From: CALCCV01 sp964388665
GTDB taxonomy: Bacteria > Bdellovibrionota > Bdellovibrionia > Bdellovibrionales > Bdellovibrionaceae
Length of the DNA: 11,016 bases
Direction: 5' to 3'
NCBI GenBank assembly: GCA_964388665.1
Contig: CAYMBJ010000103.1
Coordinates: 1-11,016 of the forward strand
The notes under the pieces are model-generated. The model saw only the letters and a list, made by a program, of their open reading frames with translations. It did not search any database and was not told the origin of the DNA. This document shows, piece by piece, positions 1 through 5,366 of the stretch. The first letter of the stretch is position 1, and each line of letters opens with the position of its first letter. A program made the position numbers and the translations under genes.

Positions 1-692
1 CAACGCCGCCAAGGGAGAGGTACGTGCTTCGATAGACACAGCTTACAGAGCAAGAAGCGGAGGGTGTTCTGCTTGGGCAGATGCAGGGCTCAACGCGACA
101 AGAAACATCATTAACCTTGGTTGGGCCAACAAGTGCTATTTCAGCTCGTTTTGCGGAGAACTGCATTTTCCTGTACACTAAGTATCCTTTTTTACGGCTA
201 CACCTCAAATCTGAAGATCATATCAACTTAGTCGAAATGGTACGAAGGGGTGAAGCTGATTTAGCAGTTGTCCCTCCCACTTCAGTTCCAAATGAGATGG
301 AAAGTAAAACTCTGAAGCCTGAACGCTACACACTTGTAGCATCATCAAAATGGCATGGCCGGAATTTGAGAGATATCCTCGAGGGCGAGCGAATAGTCGA
401 TTTTTACGATTCAGACCGAACAACTTTAAACTATCTTCAGACATTTAAATTGGATAAATATAACCTGCGTAGTCGCATATTCGTGAATGAGAATGATGCA
501 CTAATTCGATATTTCATTGAGGGTGTTGGCTTCGGAACTCTCACTGAGGCCGTTGCAAAGCCACATTTGGAAAGAGGAGATATCATTCGCCTCAATAAGG
601 GTCAAACGATGGAAGAACCATTGGCGCTCATTTGGTTTGCGAGATCCAAGCGTATACCATATTTTGAAGAACTGGTTCGATCAGTAAAGTAA
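1..692 (+). pseudogene. LysR-type transcriptional regulator, frameshifted remnant (C-terminal effector domain intact)
   Basis: LysR-type regulators bind DNA through an N-terminal helix-turn-helix and sense a small ligand through a periplasmic-binding-protein-like domain. An open frame from the ATG at 81 (203 residues) covers almost the whole effector domain. It starts at LTLVGPTSAISARF and contains YPFLRLHLKS, the GEADLAVVP motif and the late GVGFGTLTEAVA segment. Upstream, the same frame reads LTEQEAEGVLLGQ back to about base 42 but meets a TAG at 33. Frame 1 at bases 1-42 reads RRQGRGTCFDRHS, which resembles the end of the LysR DNA-binding domain (LGT-LFDRHS followed by LTEQG). I infer that a frameshift or small deletion near base 40 separated the DNA-binding half from the ligand domain. 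The linker helix also looks about ten residues short. The family call is secure. The pseudogene reading is moderate, because the gene begins outside the window. An alternative is translation of a free effector domain from 81. Confidence 0.6.
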
Positions 693-975
693 TGTCTTGC
701 GCTCAGATGCAAATCAGAAAGATATTGGCTTCTAAATCAATCGATTCAATTTTCAACACAACTTTAAAAACTCAAAATGGGCTCGACATCGACTGTACAT
801 TGACTAGACGTCAGCTAAAAAAACTGATGACGAGCTGGTTTCTCCAATCTCAATTTATCAAGTAATATCAACAGCTAATGCAGCGCAAATTCTAATTTTT
901 CCGTGTGACAATATCTATAAGGAACAATCCCATAGATATACTCTGAGCTCTCGCCGGCCCTTGCATTCGAAGCAC
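693..975. other. Gene-free stretch between the LysR remnant and brnT
   Basis: About 280 AT-rich bases hold no convincing gene on either strand. A minus-strand frame at 875-1201 is mostly the complement of brnT and does not look like a protein. A short inverted repeat (CGTCA near 810, TGACG near 831, A-rich loop) is the only structure seen. It lacks a U-tract and is not a convincing terminator. Confidence 0.5.
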
Positions 976-1004
976 TTGATATTTGAACCTTAATTGTATA
1001 TACT
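976..1004 (+). promoter_or_regulatory. Sigma-70-type promoter of brnTA with candidate operator
   Basis: TTGATA (976-981) and TATACT (999-1004) are separated by 17 bases, a good match to a housekeeping promoter. Transcription would start at or within a few bases of the GTG at 1011, so the brnT message may be leaderless or nearly so. The perfect palindrome GTATATAC (996-1003) overlaps the -10 box. It is a plausible site for autorepression by the BrnA ribbon-helix-helix protein, which is known to repress its own operon in other bacteria. Confidence 0.6.
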
Positions 1005-1010
1005 GTAATT

Positions 1011-1301
1011 GTGAAGTTTGATTGGGATTTGACAAAAGCAGAAAGCAATAGAAAAAAGCACGGGGTTTCTTTCGACCTGGCTATAACAGTTTTTGATGAT
1101 CCGTTTGCTTTAATTGCCCCAGATCCCAAACACTCGAATGTTGAGGAACGGGAGTGGATCATTGGAGTGTCAGATAATGGAGTCTTGGTAGTGGTTTTCA
1201 CGAAGAGACTTCAAGGTCGACTATACCGAGTTATAAGCGCTCGGCGAGCGAATCGTCGAGAAAGGAAATTGTATGAAGAATTCAAAAGACTTCCCCTTTG
1301 A
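1011..1301 (+). CDS. brnT: BrnT family toxin (RelE-like ribonuclease)
   Basis: BrnT toxins are small RelE-fold ribonucleases that block translation in the cytoplasm and are held inactive by BrnA. The 96-residue product has the family signature: FDWDLTKAESNRKKHGVSF at the N-terminus, then VFDDP, a central EEREWIIGVSDNG strand region, and the C-terminal VISARRANRRERKLYEE helix. Length is typical of the family. The start is GTG at 1011. No upstream Shine-Dalgarno is visible and the predicted transcript starts there, so initiation may be leaderless. The toxin gene precedes the antitoxin gene and overlaps it by 29 bases, the usual BrnTA order. The pair is immediately left of the attachment-site remnant, on the side I read as host chromosome, so it probably belongs to the host or to a neighbouring older island rather than to the phage-like element. 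Catalytic residues appear intact but I did not verify them structurally. Confidence 0.92.
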   Translation: MKFDWDLTKAESNRKKHGVSFDLAITVFDDPFALIAPDPKHSNVEEREWIIGVSDNGVLVVVFTKRLQGRLYRVISARRANRRERKLYEEFKRLPL

Positions 1302-1539
1302 AAAAGCACGTAGAGTGTCCGCTAAGGAAGTAGTATCTGCACGAAAAGCCATCGAGCAAAAGGTTGGAAAAAAAAGGCCAGCCCGTGGTCGTCCTGCGAA
1401 ATCAAATGACGAAAAGTTTGTTCCCACATCAATTCGTCTTCATCCCAAAGTTTTAGAATGGGCGAAGCGTGAGGCTAAAAAACGTGGGTGCGGATATCAA
1501 ACAATCATTAACGAGATTTTATTAGAAAAAGCGGTCTAA
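1273..1539 (+). CDS. brnA: BrnA family antitoxin (ribbon-helix-helix)
   Basis: BrnA neutralises BrnT by binding it and represses the operon through a ribbon-helix-helix DNA-binding domain. The 88-residue product has a charged N-terminal half (about 1-49), expected to wrap the toxin, that includes a basic KKRPARGRPAK segment. The ribbon-helix-helix follows at about 50-87: strand VPTSIRL, helix 1 HPKVLEWAKREAKKRG, then the family hallmark GYQTIINEILLE. The ATG at 1273 lies inside the end of brnT. The overlap and shared promoter imply translational coupling. Helix 1 is slightly longer than the usual short BrnA spacing (EWAKREAKKRGCGYQT), a minor variation. No terminator is evident before the tRNA remnant 30 bases downstream. 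Confidence 0.88.
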   Translation: MKNSKDFPFEKARRVSAKEVVSARKAIEQKVGKKRPARGRPAKSNDEKFVPTSIRLHPKVLEWAKREAKKRGCGYQTIINEILLEKAV

Positions 1540-1568
1540 GGGGTCGATGGTTCGCAAACAGAGTTAAT

Positions 1569-1633
1569 TGGTCGTCTCTACTGGACTCGAACCAGTGACC
1601 TCTTCCATGTCAAGGAAGCGCGCTACCAACTGA
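1569..1633 (-). repeat. Attachment-site remnant: 5'-truncated tRNA-Val(GAC) gene
   Basis: On the minus strand this reads as a tRNA from about position 12 to the CCA end. It has the D loop CAGTTGGTAG, anticodon stem CTTCC/GGAAG with loop TTGACAT (anticodon GAC, valine), a 5-base variable loop, T stem ACTGG/CCAGT with loop TTCGAGT, acceptor 3' strand AGAGACG and ACCA. The 5' acceptor strand (CGTCTCT expected) and most of the 5' D stem are missing, and similarity stops abruptly after base 1633. Tyrosine-recombinase elements that integrate into a tRNA gene rebuild the whole gene at one end and leave such a 3' fragment at the other. The CCA end points left and the broken end points right. The element should therefore lie to the right, with the intact tRNA-Val at its far end outside the window. 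It cannot fold into a working tRNA. Confidence 0.85.
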
Positions 1634-1721
1634 AAATAGTATTCCCTAGTGATATTCAGCTTTTGAATACCACCGTGATTTATTTGAATTTATTTTGATT
1701 TATCCATTTGCGTTGTATTGA
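1634..1721. promoter_or_regulatory. Element end: inverted repeat and AT-rich tandem repeats, candidate integrase or excisionase sites
   Basis: Between the tRNA remnant and the tape-measure stop there is a 6-base perfect inverted repeat, TATTCA (1653-1658) and TGAATA (1664-1669), with a 5-base spacer. It is followed by three roughly 10-base units beginning GATTTAT, GAATTTAT and GATTTAT (starts 1677, 1686, 1697). Short directly repeated sites flanking an attachment core are typical of integrase arm sites or excisionase sites; that role is inference. The inverted repeat has no U-tract, so a terminator for the tape-measure transcript is not obvious. Confidence 0.4.
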
Positions 1722-3893
1722 TTACAGCGTTCTGCCTCTATCCATTTCAGTTCTAACAGCCGAGAATACAGCACTACCGTCTATTGATATGAGAGTTGGA
1801 TGTTGCCGAATTGCTTGCTCTAGACGATCAAGTCTTGAAACAATTGCCGATGCACCGTCGCCTGTGCCGCCACCATTGGCCACATTGAATAGTTCTGCTT
1901 GCTGTGATCTGTTTAGAACCATCTCACCCGAATTGAGTCTTGATACAATTCTATCACCACTAAACGAACTGCCCGGCACGATACCACCGTCTGCAAACTG
2001 TGGCGTAGGCGTGTTAATGATTCGATTCACGTTAGCTGCGGTTGTAATGCCCATGGCTGCGGCTGCAACAATGTTCGCAGGATAGGGAAGCGTTAAGGCA
2101 TTTTGAACTGCAAGAATACCAGATGTAATGGCTTGCGCGGCATTGAGTGCTTTGGAAGCTTCAAATGCTTCGCGACCACCTTGACTAGCTAGATCACCTA
2201 GCGCGCCAAATAAACCAGCCGTGGAGGCTAAGGTTTGTTTATTGACCAAGTCTTGGCGTCTTTGTTCCTCTTCTTTGAGCTTCGTCACCTTCTTTGCCAA
2301 GTCTGTTTCTAGTTTCAATGTTTCTGTATTGAACTTAGATTTTAAGGCCAGTAAGGCAGCGTCTTTTTGTGTTTGACTAGCCAGTGAGCTATTAACGCGT
2401 GCCTCGTCTTCGGCATATTTGGCATTGAGCAATTCTTGCTGTGCTGTAATGTAATTCTGTTCGCGTTCTAGTTTAGAGGCAAATTCGAGTTCTTCGGCTT
2501 CGGCTTGTACAATGCCTTGCTGTTCATAGAATGATCTTACTTGCTCTAGTTTCAATTCATATATGGCGGCGTCATCTTGCGAAGCCAATTGCTCTGTATA
2601 TTTGGTGTTGGCGTCTAATAGTTTTTGTTGTTCGGCACTTAATTCAATTACAGCTTGTTTGGATCTGTTTACTGGTTCAACTGTGCTGTCGGCACCTGTC
2701 GCCATTGCATTAAATGCCTCTGTGGATTTCTGACTAATACTGGCCAATGCGGCGTCCAGTCGATCGAATACGCCGGGGTCACTACTTGCGTCTAGAGCCT
2801 TACGGCTCTCGTCAGCGGCTTTTGTGAATTGTATGCGTAGCTCCTCAAAGCGGCCATTGAAGCCACTAAGAGCCGATAGCGCAGTATAAACCAATGAGTT
2901 TAAACCATTCACAGATGTTGCTAGTCCATTGATTGCCACCGAGCCGGCAGTTCCAAGTACACCGAGGGATTGAACCACAAGGCGGCTGCTATCGATCAGA
3001 CCAATAAAGCCTTCACTAATGAGTCGCTTATATTCTGAATTGTTACCCGAAATTGCATCTGTACTATCACCTATTATTCTGGATATTTCATTGATTGCAG
3101 CTATTACAGCCGGGTTTCCGGTGATCATTGAACCAATGGTTTCTTGAAGGTCTCCAAATGAATTACTGGCTTGTGTGACTGCTCCTGAGAATGTCGCAAT
3201 CTTACCTGTGGCAGATCCGCTATATTGTTCAATTAAGATCTTGGCAGCGTCGCCGGCTTTGAGTTGTTCTTTGGTTAAAGCTTTGATTGCTGGGTTTACT
3301 TCACCAAGCTCACCGGCCAAACCACCGAGGGTCTTAGACACACGTTGTGTTGCTGCATCTAGATTGATTCCCATTGCTGCGGATAGTTCTACTGCGGCCT
3401 TAACCACTTCTTTGGCTTGTTCGTTGTTCGCGCCGTATGCCTTAGCTAAAGCCAATTGTGAGAGTACAGCTTCGTCACCCACTGTGGACACGGATTGAAT
3501 ACCAGATGCAAATTCTTTGAAATCGTCTAGCGCGTCTTTACTGTATTCACCGGCGGTTGCCATTGCCACGGCAAGGCTGTTTATAGCTTCCTCTTGGACT
3601 ATTGAGGCTTTCACACCATCTGTAATGAATGTATTGAATAGGGCAGAGGCGGCGTCTTTAAGGGCACCAAAGCCAGCCAGTGCTAGATTGGCTGCGAGGT
3701 TTCCGACAAATATGTCATAGACACCAATTGATTTTCCGATGCCGACTGTGATTTCGTCGAATGCTTTCTTACCTTCGTCCTTTAGCTGTTTCATTCCCTT
3801 AGCTGCAACTCCACCGCTCTTGATTAGTTCTTCAAGCTGTTTCTGCGCGCCTTTATCTGCTAGGACGAGACTTATTTTGACCGTGTCTGACAT
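1722..3893 (-). CDS. Phage tail tape-measure protein
   Basis: Tape-measure proteins fill the lumen of the growing tail tube, fix tail length and help DNA pass into the cell. The 723-residue product has the expected layout. A charged N-terminus is followed by an Ala/Gly/Ser-rich helical and hydrophobic region (about 60-340, including NLAANLALAGFGAL and VVQSLGVLGTAGSVAINGLA). A coiled-coil-like stretch rich in E, K, Q and A follows at about 410-560. After a hydrophobic helix around 585-615 comes a C-terminal region with FADGGIVPG and GEMVLNRSQQAEL (about 633-672), motifs common near the C-termini of tape-measure proteins. At roughly 1.5 angstrom per residue it would specify a tail near 100 nm. 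The ATG shares one base with the preceding stop (TAATG), with AAAGGA upstream, so it is translationally coupled. It is the last gene before the element boundary. No tail-tip or baseplate genes follow, which is unusual for a complete siphophage. Confidence 0.9.
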   Translation of the reverse strand: MSDTVKISLVLADKGAQKQLEELIKSGGVAAKGMKQLKDEGKKAFDEITVGIGKSIGVYDIFVGNLAANLALAGFGALKDAASALFNTFITDGVKASIVQEEAINSLAVAMATAGEYSKDALDDFKEFASGIQSVSTVGDEAVLSQLALAKAYGANNEQAKEVVKAAVELSAAMGINLDAATQRVSKTLGGLAGELGEVNPAIKALTKEQLKAGDAAKILIEQYSGSATGKIATFSGAVTQASNSFGDLQETIGSMITGNPAVIAAINEISRIIGDSTDAISGNNSEYKRLISEGFIGLIDSSRLVVQSLGVLGTAGSVAINGLATSVNGLNSLVYTALSALSGFNGRFEELRIQFTKAADESRKALDASSDPGVFDRLDAALASISQKSTEAFNAMATGADSTVEPVNRSKQAVIELSAEQQKLLDANTKYTEQLASQDDAAIYELKLEQVRSFYEQQGIVQAEAEELEFASKLEREQNYITAQQELLNAKYAEDEARVNSSLASQTQKDAALLALKSKFNTETLKLETDLAKKVTKLKEEEQRRQDLVNKQTLASTAGLFGALGDLASQGGREAFEASKALNAAQAITSGILAVQNALTLPYPANIVAAAAMGITTAANVNRIINTPTPQFADGGIVPGSSFSGDRIVSRLNSGEMVLNRSQQAELFNVANGGGTGDGASAIVSRLDRLEQAIRQHPTLISIDGSAVFSAVRTEMDRGRTL

Positions 3894-4144
3894 TATTTGG
3901 ATTTCCTTTTGATTTGGTGGTCGCGATACATTTTGTGCGCGAGCATATAGTCGCTTGATTTGATGAGAGTTCCATTCTCTAATTTGTAAACCAATTGCAC
4001 GATTTTCTTTGCGTCTTTTGGATAGGCCAGTTGACCTTTAGCAAGCCATTCGTAAAGTCTGTTTAATTGAACGCGAATTTGGCCACGCTCTGAGTCGGTG
4101 AATGGTGGCGCGAATCTAGCCACGAATGCGGATTTAACTTTCAT
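3893..4144 (-). CDS. Small basic protein, possible tail-assembly chaperone
   Basis: I do not recognise this family. The 83-residue product begins MKVKSAFVARFAPPFT, continues with an amphipathic helical stretch (ERGQIRVQLNRLYEWLAKG, about 19-37) and ends in a strongly basic tail (HQIKRKSK). I start it at the ATG at 4144 because AAGGA lies six bases upstream; an in-frame codon 33 bases earlier would fall inside a terminator hairpin. Its stop overlaps the tape-measure start. In tailed phages the genes just before the tape measure usually encode tail-assembly chaperones, so that role is a positional guess. Unlike the classic pair, it is separated from the 121-residue gene by 146 bases, so no ribosomal frameshift fusion is possible here. 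Confidence 0.65.
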   Translation of the reverse strand: MKVKSAFVARFAPPFTDSERGQIRVQLNRLYEWLAKGQLAYPKDAKKIVQLVYKLENGTLIKSSDYMLAHKMYRDHQIKRKSK

Positions 4145-4159
4145 GATAGTCCTTAAATG

Positions 4160-4209
4160 AAAAAAGGGACTCACCAAATCGAGAGGACTAAGCTCGACTC
4201 AGTGGTCCC
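4160..4209 (-). terminator. Two-tier hairpin with U6 just before the 83-residue gene
   Basis: On the minus strand GGGAC-CACT (4209-4201) pairs with GGTG-GTCCC (4175-4166), with one bulged A. It encloses a second perfect stem TCGAG/CTCGA (4197-4193 and 4183-4179) and is followed by six U residues (4165-4160). The next gene's AAGGA is a few bases later. It looks like an intrinsic terminator placed between a promoter-distal structural gene and its neighbour. Confidence 0.75.
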
Positions 4210-4229
4210 AGAAGGTTTTGAAATAAAGC

Positions 4230-4284
4230 GGGACACACAGCAACCAACCGAGCAAGCCACTGAACGACAGAAACTGCATGTCCC
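4230..4284 (-). other. Long-loop RNA hairpin after the 121-residue gene
   Basis: GGGACATGCAG (4284-4274) pairs with CTGTGTGTCCC (4240-4230) over 11 bases on the minus strand, with two G-U pairs and a 33-base loop. It begins six bases after the stop codon and precedes the U6 hairpin, so two hairpins closed by GGGAC/GTCCC sit in tandem in one leader. No U-tract follows. Confidence 0.6.
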
Positions 4285-4290
4285 TAGAAA

Positions 4291-4656
4291 TTAATGAATC
4301 GTAGAATCTGTTTTGAATTGGATAATATCGGCAAGGCCTTCGCAATAAACCAAACCAGAATGTTTGTAGAGTTGACTTAGAAAGTCTCGCAAGGTTTCTT
4401 TGTCGAGTGCTGCAATTCGCATCAATGAATTGTCATTCAAATCGCCGTTATCCTCAAAGCCCAGCAACATGGTTTCGCCAGTTTTGAGTTCTGCCTTTTT
4501 GATTGTAACTTTCATCAAAAATGCTAGCGCAATGAAATGCCATCCAAGGTCGCGCGTATCGTTATATTGACCGAGCACAACATCAAGTTGATAGCGATCT
4601 TTATCGGATAGATTTTGACAATGAAACTCATAGTTTTCAGTTGAAATAATTTTCAT
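4291..4656 (-). CDS. Unrecognised 121-residue protein in tail-chaperone position
   Basis: The product (121 residues, acidic) starts MKIISTENYEFHCQNLSDKDRYQLD and ends in a helical segment around LDKETLRDFLSQLYKHSGL, then IQFKTDSTIH. The N-terminal half has a QLDVVLGQYNDTRDLGWHFIALAFLMK stretch that should form helices. No signal peptide or membrane segment is evident. The ATG at 4656 is preceded by GGGG four bases away, a usable but not ideal ribosome site, and by a 16-base-pair leader hairpin. Position between the decoration protein and the tape measure suggests a tail-assembly or head-tail role, but I see no diagnostic motif. Confidence 0.6.
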   Translation of the reverse strand: MKIISTENYEFHCQNLSDKDRYQLDVVLGQYNDTRDLGWHFIALAFLMKVTIKKAELKTGETMLLGFEDNGDLNDNSLMRIAALDKETLRDFLSQLYKHSGLVYCEGLADIIQFKTDSTIH

Positions 4657-4674
4657 ATTGCCCCATTGTAATTT

Positions 4675-4729
4675 GAAGCGCCGACCAGCCGAGACGGGTA
4701 ATGCAAGACCCTTAGCCAGTCAGCGCCTC
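4675..4729 (-). other. 16-base-pair leader hairpin before the 121-residue gene
   Basis: On the minus strand GAGGCGCTGACTGGCT (4729-4714) pairs with GGCTGGTCGGCGCTTC (4690-4675) without interruption, using five G-U pairs. Inside it GGGT/ACCC (4711-4708 and 4699-4696) closes an 8-base loop. All five wobble pairs would be A-C mismatches in a plus-strand transcript, so selection appears to act on the minus-strand RNA. There is no U-tract, which argues for a processing, stability or regulatory structure rather than a simple terminator. Confidence 0.75.
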
Positions 4730-4738
4730 TAAAGTTTG

Positions 4739-5269
4739 TTAAGAATTTGCCATTTGACCAGATGCTTTTAACGAAGCGATGATTGCCGCCAAAGATACGT
4801 CTTGGGCATCAAGCCGAGCTTCAATCTCAGGAAGCACGATATTTAGATACGCTTCGACTGCGTCTTCGTCCGCAAAGCTTTCAGGAACCACTGTCAATGG
4901 ATCACCCGCAACGTGAGCTACGACTGCCGCTTGTTTCGGCGAAGGCATCAATAGAACACTACAGCTTGTTGCTGCTTCAAGTGCCGATTCAAAAGCATAA
5001 CCAGCCCATACATTACCCGCTGCGGTCCTTGTGAATGTTGAATCTGAGCTATCAAAGAATAGCTGATCACCTTGTGAAAAGGCTTCGTCGCCGTCTTTAG
5101 CAAATGTAAACACGCCAACCATTTGAACCGAACCAGATCCGGTGGTCGCTGCGATATCAACCATTGCACAACCTACGCGGTTGCCGATAACAACTGGATC
5201 GCCCGAACTAATCGCGCTGCCAGAATTGTTGTATTCCATGACGTTGCCGTTTTGAATAAAATTTTTCAT
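4739..5269 (-). CDS. DUF2190-family capsid decoration (cement) protein with C-terminal extension
   Basis: DUF2190 proteins sit on the outside of phage capsids and stabilise the mature shell. The 176-residue product shows the family pattern: MKNFIQNGNVMEYNNSG, then SSGDPVVIGNRVGCAMVDI, a GVFTFAKDGDEAFSQGDQLFFD segment and TAAGNVWAGYAFE (about 1-110). From about 115 onward there is an acidic, helical extension (SFADEDAVEAYLNIVLPEIEARLDAQDVSLAAIIASLK) that is not part of the usual domain and could mediate trimerisation or docking. The ATG at 5269 has AAAGGA eight bases upstream. The gene directly follows the capsid fusion, the standard place for a decoration gene, and is separated from it by a strong terminator-like hairpin. 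Confidence 0.82.
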   Translation of the reverse strand: MKNFIQNGNVMEYNNSGSAISSGDPVVIGNRVGCAMVDIAATTGSGSVQMVGVFTFAKDGDEAFSQGDQLFFDSSDSTFTRTAAGNVWAGYAFESALEAATSCSVLLMPSPKQAAVVAHVAGDPLTVVPESFADEDAVEAYLNIVLPEIEARLDAQDVSLAAIIASLKASGQMANS

Positions 5270-5293
5270 GAATATTTTCCTTTGTTATTTGTT

Positions 5294-5353
5294 AAAAAAA
5301 AGAGAGCCTGGCCGGCCCAACCGGGGAAGGAGACCCAAACCGACCAGATTCTC
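5294..5353 (-). terminator. Intrinsic terminator between capsid and decoration genes
   Basis: On the minus strand CTGGTCGG (5347-5340) pairs with CCGGCCAG (5315-5308) with one G-U pair. The stem is extended outward by GAGA/TCTC (5353-5350 and 5305-5302) across a 2x2 internal loop. Eight U residues follow at once (5301-5294). Inside the loop GGG and CCC can form a small second stem. It lies 13 bases after the capsid stop and just before the decoration ribosome site. This is a strong terminator by eye, expected to lower decoration expression relative to capsid. Confidence 0.8.
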
Positions 5354-5366
5354 AAAATGTTAAATA

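Noticed and set aside
875..1201. Minus-strand open frame of 108 codons opposite brnT
   Set aside because: It lies mostly on the complement of a clear BrnT gene, its protein is Ser/Thr-rich without any motif, and it has no supported start.
1569..1633. Functional tRNA-Val gene
   Set aside because: The 5' acceptor strand and most of the 5' D stem are missing, so it cannot fold or be processed as a tRNA.
1708..3720. Plus-strand open frames opposite the tape-measure gene
   Set aside because: They are complements of a well-supported long gene, with skewed Ala/Pro/Ser composition typical of antisense shadows.
4145..4177. Longer start for the 83-residue gene
   Set aside because: It begins inside the two-tier hairpin and has no ribosome site; the ATG at 4144 has AAGGA at good spacing.
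3893..4656. Programmed ribosomal frameshift joining the two small pre-tape-measure genes
   Set aside because: The genes are 146 bases apart with two hairpins between them and no shared overlap or slippery site.
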